Positions 1-10,600 of a stretch of 64,000 nt of DNA are shown piece after piece. Each line of letters starts with the position of its first letter. The stretch's first letter is position 1. Under the pieces are notes generated by a model. That model had not been told where the DNA came from and did not search any database. It worked only from the letters and a program-made list of their open reading frames with translations. The DNA is taken from positions 38,631,426 through 38,695,425 of the forward strand of contig OZ024865.1 of NCBI GenBank assembly GCA_964017155.1, read 5' to 3'. Both the position numbers and the translations under genes were made by a program. Source of the stretch: Oasisia sp. SBJ-2009 (lineage: Eukaryota > Annelida > Polychaeta > Sabellida > Siboglinidae).

Positions 1-232
1 GGTAATAATTGTAATAATGGAATATACCTTTTGAACTAATGCCCGTCATTCGCAGCATGTGTTGTGTAATTTATTCACTACTTCGGAGTTCTTCCTGATT
101 TGCTCATATAGTGTAAAGGGCCATAAAAGGTGTCAAAATATCACATTAAAAAAATTATTTATGTGGGTGTCACAGTGACCTATCTAGAACAGTTATAACT
201 TGGTGTTTTTTTGTTTTTTTTGTTTTTTTTAG

Positions 233-320
233 ACATACGGGAACTGATCAGTGTCGATGATGCAATGGAAGATGAGGCATTGCATTTTGGGCCAAATGGG
301 GGCCTCATATTCTGCATGGA
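233..320 (+). CDS. GPN3: GPN3 exon with the GPN loop
   Basis: Begins after a T-rich AG acceptor and ends at GA|gtaagt. It encodes [20 protein letters not shown], then the Gly-Pro-Asn insertion that defines the family, which contacts the nucleotide across the dimer interface in known structures. Confidence 0.9.
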
Positions 321-3300
321 GTAAGTACATTTACCCAGATGTGTTGTATCAATTTAGCTATAAAAAACATCTTGATTGTTATAAAACTGTCTTTGTAAAA
401 CCATTTATATACTGGGAGAACATGGATGATTTCTATCGAGTGATCTTATTTTTTCTATGACCTGACTACGCCTAAAAATAAAGTTTGTAAAGCAGATTTT
501 TTTCTAACAATTTGGTCATTGGGAACAAAGCAGCTGGACTATTTAATTTCTAGCGAAGTATTTTGTAATATCTGATTTGGTGTTGTAGATACTTTGCACA
601 AAACTTTGACTGGCTTAAGGAAGAGCTGGATGATATGGAGGATGACTACATTTTATTTGACTGTCCAGGTGAGGAAACTCAGTGATATTTGTGGTCAAGT
701 AATTGTTCAAAGCAACACAACTGTCATTGCAACGAGCAGAGCAGAATGTGTAATGCATCACACGAATAAAAAGCTGGTGACGCACATATTCGTATGAAGA
801 CTTTATATCTAGGTTTAGGTAATTCGGTAAGTCTTACAGCAGACATGCATAGTTTGTGGATTTATGTCATAATTTAAAAAAAAAATCATTCTGACCAATG
901 AGAATAATGTAATTACAAGTTTGAACTTGGGCCAAAAGTACAACAAAACACTGCTGTTTTAAACACCAAGCCCATTATGTGGTTAAGAGAAACTACTGAT
1001 ATGACAAACGTAATTTGTTATCAAGTTTGTTTTTCTGTCATGAGCAATTGTCAAATGTTAATAAATAACTGTTCTACCTACCTTTAAAACTGTAAACCTC
1101 ACTTAGTCGCAAATCATGTTTGTTAATTTATGAGGCATTCCGACGAAATCAGTCGGATGTCGCAGATTCCAATTACGCTGCAAGAGCCAATTAATAAATG
1201 CGGGTTGATATTAACGATTTTGAGATTTTTATACTATCTACATTAAAAATAGTTCATCTTTCACGGTACCAAATCTTTTATCAAAATGTAAATATTAATA
1301 AATGACACTTTAGTTACAGGACTTAATTTCGTGTTAGGAGAATGAGCAAAAACAAAGGCAAAACATTTGACTTTTTCAAGTGCCCATATCTGAATTCTCC
1401 CTCGGTCGATCGCTATATTTCATACATCGTCAGAAAGCTAAGAATATCAGCTCTACGAATATAGAACAGGTTTCGCGTTAAAATGCAAAACCAACCTATC
1501 AGAAGCACCTAAAGATTGTATTGAAAAAGGCATGTTGCTACCACGTGACCCGATACATGTTGGCTATTGGACGATATCCATTTCCATTCCATTTGTTGTC
1601 TATGAAGATCGGTTTGTTTGGATTGTTTACGTGGTGGAATTGCCATTGATTTGTTGTTTTATAGCAGTATTTTAAGAGTGCACGCTTTTATGTGGATTGC
1701 TATTGAATAAGTATATCATTGACAACCGGTTGTACCAACGAAGTTGAGTTGGTTCGGCTGTTGAATCAAAATATTGGGCGTCGTTCCGAGCTCAGAGACT
1801 GAGGGAGCTGTCATTCACTGATGACAGCGCGGGATTAGCCTTAGAGTTAAATCGTTTCTTAAATGATTATTTGTTGCAAAGTGAATTAAGTGATGACAAG
1901 GATTCGTCGAAATCCGAAATAATAGAAGAAGAGAGCGAGGACAATTGCTAATCGCGGGTCACTGACGCAACGGCGGCACTTGACCAACCAGAGACCCACC
2001 TGACAGTGATTGTTGTTGACACTGACAGCTCAACAATGACTGAATTTGCCAAAGTAATAACTTGAAAACTTATTCACAAACAACAGACTATGTCTACATA
2101 ACACAGTCCAAATTTGAGTACTCTAGCCTACATAAAAGTGCCCGTATCCATGGCGTTTGTGTAGCTAATCTTTAAGTGCGTTTTTCTCAGATTTCATTTT
2201 TTCATCAAAATGATGTTCAAACTAGCATATCTTCGCCATTTTTACAGGCATCATAATTGATAATACATGAAATGAAAGACAATTATGTTGGCTTTCGCAT
2301 GGTATAAATATTTCAAATTTGCTTTCTGATGACATGATTTTGTGGGAATGCCTCACATTTAGTTCAAAAACTAAAATAAAAAATCATATCCAAAGAGTAT
2401 TTGTAGTTAATTTTTTTACCTGGCTGAGCCTTTTATTATGTCTCATGTTGACTTTATCAGTAGTGAAGACACTGAATGACATCATCGTACACACCTTGGC
2501 TTAGAGGTCCTCAGGACTGCCCAAAACGCTTTATACTTCTCTGGCAGACCTGTTCAATCAGACACTATCTCAGCTTCTCTGGGAAGCATCCAGCCATGCT
2601 GCAATTAATGCACGAAGGCCGGTCGTATAAATGTAGCCAGGTACTCGTTCACACAGCTGATGGAGTGAACTGGAGAAATATAGAGTGAAAAGACTTCCCC
2701 GCAGCACAGGTGTCATATCTCGATTCTCTCTAAGTCAAGCGTCAGAAGTTCTACACCTGACACAACTGTGTTACATCCATGTGTGTTACTGTTCATATGT
2801 TTTTACTGGTCAGATAGAGTTGTACTCCAACATGCCTGTCGTGAAGCAGTCAGTGCTGTGTATATGTATTACTGTCCATGTATGTTACTGTCCATGTGTT
2901 GTTACTGTCCATGTGTTGTTACTGTCCATGTGGATTACTGTCCATGTGGGTTACTGTCCATGTGTTGTTACTGTCCATGTGTTGTTACTGTCCATGTGGA
3001 TTACTGTCCATGTGTTGTTACTGTCCATGTGTTGTTACTGTCCATGTGGATTACTGTCCATGTGGGTTACTGTCCATGGGTTACTGTCCATGTGTTGTTA
3101 CTGTCCATGTGTTGTTACTGTCCATGTGGATTACTGTCCATGTGGGTTACTGTCCATGGGTTACTGTCCATGTGTTGTTACAGGTCAGATAGAGTTGTAC
3201 ACCCACATGAAGCAGTTAGTTCTGTCCTTATGTGTTACTGTCCACATGTGTTACTGTCCGCATGTGTTACTCTGCATATGTGTTACTTTCCACATGTGTT

Positions 3301-6300
3301 ACTGTCAACATGTGTTACCGTCCACGTGTGTTACCGTCCACGTGTGTTACTGTCCATACGTGTTACTGTCCACATGTGTTACTGTCAACATGTGTTACCG
3401 TCCACGTGTGTTACTGTCCATACGTGTTACTGTCCACATGTTACAGGTCAGATAGAGCTGTACACCCATGTGCCGGTCATGAAGCAGTTAGTTGACCGTC
3501 TTCACAGCTGGAACTTCTACGTGTGCGGTGTCTTCCTCCTCGACGCACAGTTCATGATTGAGCCGTCCAAGTTTGTGTCCGGCGTCCTCTCGGCACTGTC
3601 CACTATGGTCAACCTGGAGGTCCCCCATCTGAACATCATCACCAAACTGGACCTCCTCAATAAGTCTGCCAAGAAGGACTTGGAGAGGTCAGTGAGGGTG
3701 GGCATTGTACATTGTACCACAGGTCAAGGGTCAGGGTAGCCAGGGCTTTATGCAGTATCACATTTTTGCCAGTCACACAATTTTTGGTGGATACATGGAT
3801 GTTAACTGTTAAGCCATAATTTGAGAAACTTGAAATGCATTTTATGACTGGAAATGGACTACAAACACACATATGTCAGTACAGTGACACCATTGACACT
3901 CGTTTTATAGGCATAACTGACAATATCTATGGTTTTGGATGACTATTTATTTTTGCTCCATCGTTTTTTACCCGTCAACACATATTTCTACATGTCCACT
4001 ACAACAGGTTTTACCCATCCAAATGACGGGAGAACGGGTCTCTGCATAAAGCTATGAGGGTAGCAAATCATTTAAATTCAATGGGATTAAACTGTGGAAT
4101 GAACTTCCATGCGAGATACAGTCCATACAAAAACATCTTTATAAATTTTTTTGGCAAATATTTTAATCAGTCAAATGAAGGTGAAAGAGGAAAGTTAATT
4201 TGTATTCTAGTGTTTTTATTTAACCTAGTTTAAACAGAATTATTTATGTATGTTATATTATTTTATTATTTATTTATTATTGCCAGCTTTTACCTGTTCA
4301 TGTGATTTACTTGTATTTATTATTTATTGTGTGTGTTATTTATATTTTGTTAGGTACATTTATGGAAATAAGAGGATTGTACATGTACATTGTCTTTCTT
4401 GTGCTCCTGTTTTATGACATTGTTGTAACTAAAATATCACTGCTGCTGCTATGACGTATCCTAACTAGATTAGTTAGCAAAATCTAGGTTATGGTACAAT
4501 TGTGTTATACAAATTACCCACAGTTCATTACTACGACATCAGTGAGTTCGTTCAGTTTCATAGTTACATCCCACATGTTGACTCAAGGGTGACATACTTA
4601 CCAGGTGTGCGTGGAGTCGTGTTCCTCACCCCAACTCACCACCAACAAAAGTGGTAAATCTGCCATAAGATATCAAAGTGATAATTTTACCATAACTATC
4701 AACTATATAAATGTCATTTATATCAATCTTTTGTGTGTGCGTACTTTCGTTCGTCCACATTTGTTGTTTTTAAATCACAGAAAACGAAACTCGGAGGAAC
4801 GAAAGTACCCACCCCACACATAAGATATAAATTATGATCAATGACATTTATATAGTTGATATTTATGGTAAATTTATCACTTTGATTTTTCTTTTGTGTG
4901 TGTGTGTGTGTGCGCGTGCATATAACCAAATACCCAAGAGCTGTCTATTGCAGATGCTTCTGACTACCCCTCACACATATAAACATAGACTAGCCCGATT
5001 ATTGTTACATTTCTGTTACCAGTTTTTGAGTAGATCCCTGAGGGGTCATCTGTCTTGACCACTTGCCCTCTGTGCCTAGGTATCTGGAGCCTGACCTCCA
5101 ACAGCTGCTGGCCAGTGAGATGGACGACACCAGAATGAGTCAGAAGTTTCAGAAACTTAACAAAGCCATTGCTAGCTTGGTAAGACACAAACACACCTCT
5201 GGTTAACCCATCCAAATGGACGGACGGACGGACGGACGGAGGACGGACGGACGGACGGACGAACAAACTGTATTTATTGAACTGTATTGATCACCGCATA
5301 CAGATAAATGCACAAGTACACAAGTGGGTATATTATATGTGACTGTGGAGATCCTCTAGAAACCCTTAGTGGCTTATACCGAAGACCACCAGAACATAAT
5401 CATTTAAAGACATTTCCATTATTATATAAACAGTAAAATAATAAAATGTGTAATAGTAAAGCAAATAAGTTTCGCAATATATAAAATCATGTGAAGTTAG
5501 TGAACACCAAACATATTCTTGATAAAATATTACGAGTAAATAAAAGTAATAACAATATATAACATTACCGATTACTACAACACTACTACTATTGCTACTG
5601 CTGCCTCATCATTGGTATCATGAATGATGCTAATTACCTAAATAAGTCTAAAAATAAAGCAAAAATAAATAATAATGATAAAATACCACATTTATAGTAC
5701 ATAATCCTTACAAATGCCTAAGTTTTAGATTCCGTCAGTAATAACTCCTTTAGCCTTCTTTTAAATTGTTTTAATGACCTGTATTGGGAATTAGCACTAT
5801 CTTTATTACTTTACTTGGAATGATCTGCCCGAGAACATTAAATTACTAGTAGTACAGAGGTCCTATATACACTGTGTGGTAAAGTAACTTGACATTCGTA
5901 ACCTATTTTATATGTAAGCACCCCTGAAATTACTTTTTAAAGAGATGTGGTGTTGAGATAAATTTAATTGAATATACTAAACTCTAAATTAATTTTAAAC
6001 AAATTTAAGCGCATCTTCAAACAGGCATACAATTGAATCACTCTTGTTTTAATTACAGTGCTATTATAGATAATATTTAATTTTATCTGTGATATTTCAT
6101 TCATATTATATATACTACTACATGTATTGCCAACGAAACTTGTTTTAAAACTGGATGTTCGTGTTGTCGTATATTTCAAATTCTGAAAATGTTACCGACT
6201 TATGAAGTAATCAAACGCAACTTGTTAAGTAGATATCCGACAGGTTCCTGTTCTGGCCACCAGGTGGATGACTACAGTCTTGTTCACTTCCTGCCTCTGG

Positions 6301-6900
6301 ATATAACGGATGAGGATTCGATCAACGACGCGCTGCTGCAGATAGACAACGCCATACAGTACGGGGAGGACTTTGAACCCAAAGAACCGAAGGTACAGTG
6401 TCTTGGGTTAATGACTGCGCAGCAGTATACGCATCAGGGTCCAGTTTCATGAAGCCGTGTAACTTTACGCGCATTTACGCGGTCTACTGGTCGCAGCTAA
6501 CAGCGAATAGACAATGCAGCATGCGGCTGGTTTCATGAGACCAATTTAGCATTTGCGCAGCTGTATCAACGTAGTATTGACCTAATTAGGTCACTGTGAC
6601 GAATCCCTGTATTGTGTCTGAACAACCTTTTTCTTTCTAGCTGCCACCTTTGTCGTTTTATGGCAAATGGGAAGCTATAATGAATGTAAAGGATATCCAG
6701 TGTAAGCATTAAAAATAATTATGTCGGGAGCATACCATATATATTTCAACTTCGGGAGCATACCGAAAACATTTCAACTAGCGTAAAGTTACGCCTACTG
6801 AATACATGGTGCAGCTAAGTGCAACTTGGTTTGCTTTCAGGATTGTGACGACGTGGATGACCCGACGGGGAGTGAAATACGCGACTACTTCGATGGCTGA
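233..6900 (+). CDS. GPN3: GPN-loop GTPase 3 (5'-incomplete, last six exons)
   Basis: GPN3 is a GTPase of the GPN/XAB1 family that works with GPN1 in assembly and nuclear import of RNA polymerase II; that role comes from the family. Visible exons are 233-320, 589-668, 3447-3687, 5080-5179, 6264-6392 and 6841-6900. Phases agree at every junction (2-2, 1-1, 2-1, 0-0, 0-0) and all introns are GT/AG. Exon 1 here carries the family-defining GPN loop ([14 protein letters not shown] across the junction). Exons 2-3 encode the G3 motif [11 protein letters not shown], exon 3 the G4-like TKLDLL, and the fifth the motif [14 protein letters not shown] typical of GPN3. The C-terminus ends RDYFDG. The exon with the start codon and the G1 P-loop is upstream of the window. 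Identity as GPN3 rather than GPN2 rests on DIRELI, the G3-to-C-terminal sequence and the acidic tail. Confidence 0.93.
589..668 (+). CDS. GPN3: GPN3 exon ending in the G3 motif
   Basis: Encodes [20 protein letters not shown] and ILFDCP, ending in phase 1 at CCAG|gtgagg. The DCPGQ motif is split by the following 2.8-kb intron. Confidence 0.9.
1739..1951 (+). pseudogene. Short coding-like relic, unidentified
   Basis: One frame reads [20 protein letters not shown] and continues through an acidic serine-rich stretch ([20 protein letters not shown]) to a TAA at about 1950. No start codon or splice context fits GPN3. The composition resembles the acidic N-terminus of a transposon protein, but I cannot assign it. 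It may be chance. Confidence 0.25.
2495..2765 (-). repeat. tRNA-derived SINE, diverged
   Basis: Shares blocks in the same order with 19531-19832: a 'gacctgctcaatcaaac'-like stretch, 'catccagccatgctgcaatt', and 'ctctaagtcaagcgtcagaa' near the head. The tRNA-like head is at the right, so it reads on the minus strand. Confidence 0.5.
2806..3446 (+). repeat. Minisatellite containing copied GPN3 exon starts
   Basis: Tandem 15-19 bp units (ctgtccatgtgttgtta, then gttactgtccacatgt) fill 2870-3440. Embedded are two extra copies of the start of the next GPN3 exon: one near 2810 with a lost acceptor (ctg in place of cag), and one near 3183 with an intact ttacag acceptor. The true exon starts at 3447. 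Long ORFs across the array in all three plus frames are artefacts of the repeats. Confidence 0.85.
3447..3687 (+). CDS. GPN3: GPN3 exon with core GTPase fold and G4 motif
   Basis: Largest visible GPN3 exon. It encodes [18 protein letters not shown], the [18 protein letters not shown] segment and [18 protein letters not shown] (TKLD is the G4 guanine-specificity motif). Ends GAGAG|gtcagt in phase 2. Confidence 0.93.
3738..4058. mobile_element. Inverted-repeat element (AGGGCTTTATGCAG ends)
   Basis: Begins agggctttatgcag and ends with the inverted ctctgcataaagct. A related partial copy lies at 49602-49797 in SETD1, sharing 'tggatgttaactgttaag' and 'aatatctatggttttgg'. No coding capacity. Probably a non-autonomous DNA transposon. 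Confidence 0.6.
4674..4884. mobile_element. Foldback element in a GPN3 intron
   Basis: The left arm (from caaagtgataattttacc) is repeated in inverted orientation ending at 4884, with arms of about 50 bp that share 'tatcaactatataaatgtca'. The centre carries shorter inverted pieces (cgtactttcgttcgtcc against gaggaacgaaagtac). A MITE is the likely identity. Confidence 0.65.
5080..5179 (+). CDS. GPN3: GPN3 exon, helical segment
   Basis: Encodes [20 protein letters not shown] followed by [13 protein letters not shown], closely matching the equivalent GPN3 stretch. Phase 1 in, phase 0 out. Confidence 0.92.
5216..5264 (+). repeat. GGAC tetranucleotide microsatellite
   Basis: Runs of (gacg)n interrupted once by ggaggacgg, just after the preceding exon. 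Confidence 0.85.
5265..6263 (+). other. AT-rich GPN3 intron
   Basis: Low-complexity AT-rich sequence without exon-like frames or recognisable RNA genes. Confidence 0.6.
6264..6392 (+). CDS. GPN3: GPN3 penultimate exon
   Basis: Encodes [18 protein letters not shown] and [14 protein letters not shown]. Flanked by caccag and gtacag, phase 0 on both sides. Confidence 0.92.
6841..6900 (+). CDS. GPN3: GPN3 last coding exon
   Basis: Encodes [19 protein letters not shown] and a TGA stop. The acidic tail ending in a Phe-containing motif matches GPN3 proteins. Acceptor ttgctttcag. Confidence 0.88.
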   Translation, partial: DCDDVDDPTGSEIRDYFDG

Positions 6901-7139
6901 GATAACCGTGTCGGTTATTACCCGAACCTCAGGGCTGATCTCAACTGGGACGTACAAAGTTGCACGTGTGTGTAGCATGGACATGTTTTATTGACCTTTA
7001 CCGTGTACATTTGGTAATATATACATTTGTCCAATCAGTTAATATAAAAGTGTCAACTTTAAAGTCACTTTGCCTATACAGCCACCTGGCTATTAAGGGC
7101 ACTCTGTTTTTCATAACAGTTTAGTATAGGAAATTGTTC

Positions 7140-7260
7140 CCACAACACAGTAGGGCAGTGGCTAGGGCTCTGCGCATTAAGAGAACCCGGGTTGGAATCC
7201 TGTGCTTTAGTGTCAAACTTTGGACAAGTTTGTGTATCCATGAAGATAAGAATCATCGGA
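7140..7260 (+). repeat. tRNA-derived SINE head fragment
   Basis: The block gtggctagggctctgcgc followed by a B-box-like gggttggaatcc resembles the head at 29755. Lies in the GPN3 3' UTR or just past it. Confidence 0.5.
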
Positions 7261-7395
7261 AATATGGAACAGTTTGAAAAAGTCCAAAAATATTCCCATT
7301 TGTCTGTTATAAACAGTGTACCAATCGTGCATTATATAGTAACACCCATATGCTATACTGTGTTATAATTTTTATGTGTATTATACACTGTTCAG

Positions 7396-7401
7396 AATAA
7401 A
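7396..7401 (+). terminator. Poly(A) signal for GPN3
   Basis: AATAAA about 500 bp after the GPN3 stop, on the plus strand. It lies 23 bp before an opposite-strand AATAAA. Confidence 0.55.
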
Positions 7402-7424
7402 GTACATCTTCAATAACATACATC

Positions 7425-7430
7425 TTTATT
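7425..7430 (-). terminator. Poly(A) signal for the convergent snoRNA host gene
   Basis: TTTATT on the plus strand reads AATAAA on the minus strand, about 200 bp after that gene's stop at 7627. Cleavage 10-30 nt downstream of each signal would make the two 3' UTRs overlap by a few tens of bases. Confidence 0.55.
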
Positions 7431-7626
7431 TGCATCTTTTGTACAACAAATCAACACAGACTTCTTCATAATACAAATATTTCTACACAAATACGACCAT
7501 ATTATATATGGGATTCTTGACTTATTCGAAACAACGTAACTTAGCATATTATCAAAAATATTTGCATGAAACAACTGTCTGTATTATATGGAATCATCAG
7601 AAAAATGTTGCTTCAACATTCTGCCA

Positions 7627-7690
7627 CTAGGTGTCCTTGCGACATTCCGCCAACATCGACTTTCTTCGAAGCGAATATGGTGATCTCTTG
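7627..7690 (-). CDS. Host gene last exon
   Basis: Acceptor gacatcag. The preceding exon ends in phase 2, and only this acceptor (not the tatag 8 nt upstream) continues as SKRSPYSLRRKSMLAECRKD and then T-stop. The result contains a consensus-like SPxxxR/K phosphosite context. Confidence 0.6.
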
Positions 7691-10600
7691 CTGATGTCTA
7701 TAAAACAAAACGACACATTTTATAAAACATAAAATTAGTGCCTTTGTCAGATTATCCAGCGATGTTCACCAAATTAAAAAAGGATCACATTAAAACTAGC
7801 CACAATCTATTAATTTTATTGTTGTGAAGATACCAAGTTATTGATTATCAAAACGATACATAAAAACATTCTCAACAAGAACATACGTTAGACATGCATA
7901 GAATAAAATTTTCTTTGTATTTAGAAAGTGGCACATCAACTAGATTTCAACAAAGTGCTCCACACGTAACATACACCACAAACTGGAGAGAAATCAAACG
8001 CGTCACATAGTGCCAACACGAACACTGCAACATTTCCAAGAGCTGGCAAACGCTTTAAGCTTCTTAGCACACCCATCCAATTGACCTTTGCCCTCCCCCT
8101 GACTAAGACAATGCTTAATGCGCTGGTTTTGTTGTGCCAGTGAGCTCATATTCTGATGATATTGGCCCCATAGAAGTTATTTATTTATTTTTATTATTAA
8201 TACAACACACGCCACTTGCCTTTCTTTGGTGTTTCTCCACCCACAAGTGATTTTCGTTTGCGTGTGGGGGTGGGGTCGGAGGGCGCAGTGGCTGGGGTTC
8301 TGAAACACACAGTAGTTGCTGTAGTGGAGTACAACGGACGACGAAATACACTGAGGCCGGATTTACACACAGAAACCAAGTATCAACATATTGCTTGATA
8401 TTATTTGAAATCAACTCCCTAATGTGATTAAATCTTCTAAAATTATTCACGCCTTTCGTAAGAAATTGAAAACATATTTGTTTGAAATTACTTTTCCACC
8501 AGTTTTTTTATACAAAAATCGTGCGTGAAATGTTACGTAGCTATAAAATGTACTAAACAGTAATATAAATGAGAAATAAACATTGCAAAAAAGATATTAA
8601 AAGTATACTTCGGAGACAAAAAGTCCATAGTTATAGTGTTTTCTCGGAATCAAGTTCACTGATACATGACTCATTTCGTTAGAACACGCAATAATCACTG
8701 TTTCTGGACAGCGAAATAATTTTGTATGACTATTTCGGATAGCAACGTTATTTTTATACGCACCTCATCTGTTTATCGAGCAGACAACTATTTGGTGTGA
8801 GAACAGATGCAGTTATTGGGGTAATTATTAATTCCTAGTAAACACAGAGGATCTGCGTGATCTGGGACAAAGTGTGGTCTACATACCTGACAGGTGTGTT
8901 CTTGTGAAGATCCCTCTTTGCTGCCTTAGGTGTCACCTAAGATAAACAAAAAATTCACTGTCAGTGTCAACATCACCTAAGATAATATCCACCACCTAGA
9001 TGGCTGTAACCATATAAGAGCAAATCAACTGGCCCAACAAAATTTTGAACAAGGTACAAAAGAACAGACATCTCTCTCGGCATTAAACGCTGCAGATGGA
9101 GATGAATCGGACATGTCTGTAGAATGCCAATGACATCCATTCCAAGAGGAGCCATACACTGGACTCCTGGTGGCAAGACAGCACGGGGAGACCAAAGGAG
9201 ACGTGGGGAAGATCTGTGGAGAGGGAAATGAAAGCACTCGGATGGAGTTGGGGCCAAGTGGCGAAGTTTTGTAGCAGACAGAGAACATTGGCGTTCTTTT
9301 GGTAGCGGCCTTATGTGTGACCCCACACGAAGGGATTAAGTAAGTAAACACACAAGATGTTACCTGGCATATTCACAAACGACATTTGTTATATAAGTAC
9401 TTTTAACAATTTTTTGCATTAATGCAAGTTCCAAAACAATATCCAACCAATTGGCGGTCCTCGTGACCGTGGTAAAATCACAGCAAAACATTATAATGAA
9501 TAAATTTACATGAACTATAAACTCTAAAACTGTAAGAATCGTTCACCTACAGGGAATCATCACAAAATACAGATGGTAGGTTTCTTCCAAATGGTCAAAG
9601 ATTTATCTATGAAAAGTCTTTGCCAAGTTGTATAAAAGTTCCTCAGATTTTGACCAATCAGTCATACAACTCAGACTGGGGCGGTATAGAATCATCACGG
9701 GAAGCGACCTTGTATACAGGGGCTGGATGTGATAATGTGCATTCCCTGTGTAGTGCTACTTTCAGTTTCACATTCGTTATCGTCCAGAATTAATCATGTC
9801 TGCTTATACAGCCCCCTAGAATTTTAGTTCACTTCTAATTCTTGCTTAACTATGTTGTCAAATCTATATGAAATATTTAGCAGTAGTCTCCATTCCTTCA
9901 AACTGATGGTTGAATCCAAGATGACCTAGTTGCACCTACCTGTGTCTTTCCTGTCACATGAAGGACCTCTTCGCCTTTGACGCGCTCCAAGGCCGACGGA
10001 CACTTTGACACGCCAGCGCGCTTCCGCTCTGGTGTGTCAATCACAACCCAACTGTCATCAAGGTCACCTGAAACTGCAGTTGACCTTCATTTGACACTGT
10101 ATTCGCATTCCTGTCCATGTGAAACACAGATATCCAGCTAGGGGGATGTGTTATTTTGCAAATTACGTTTTTTAAATGGAATACCCCCCTGAAAACATGG
10201 ACATGTTATACTAGAGTACACATTTTTTAAACAGTATTAACCTAAATTTATCACTAATATGTCTATATACCATGTTTATTGTATACAACTACATGGTTGT
10301 TGCTGATTACAAATATTTGAAATGTGTTATGCTCATTTTCTAAGTTATTATGCTCATTTTTACATAATTTTCCAGGCAAAAATGCCTTTTAGAGGGGCCT
10401 TAGTTTCAAGGGGTATGTACATGGGGGTTAGCATCGACTAGATGACAAACGACGGTTATTTCCCCACTCAGAAAGACCACCTCCATCATTTGGAGGGGGT
10501 ATCTAAAAATATTTGGTCTAACACCCCGTCTAATCCAGCTCTAGTAGAGAAATACCGACATACTTAGCTCATAACAGTACAAAACCAGGGCAAGGTGAAG

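Larger units (their letters stand above)
669..3446 (+). other. GPN3 intron with minisatellite and repeat insertions
   Basis: This large intron lies inside the DCPG|QIEL motif. It holds AT-rich unique DNA (669-1700), a short acidic reading-frame relic (1700-1951), a SINE-like block (about 2495-2765) and a minisatellite up to the next acceptor. I see no RNA gene or further exon in it. Confidence 0.7.

Noticed and set aside
2685..3739. Cys/Val/His-rich proteins of 100-320 residues
   Set aside because: Frames across the GPN3 minisatellite; only the part from 3447 is a real exon.
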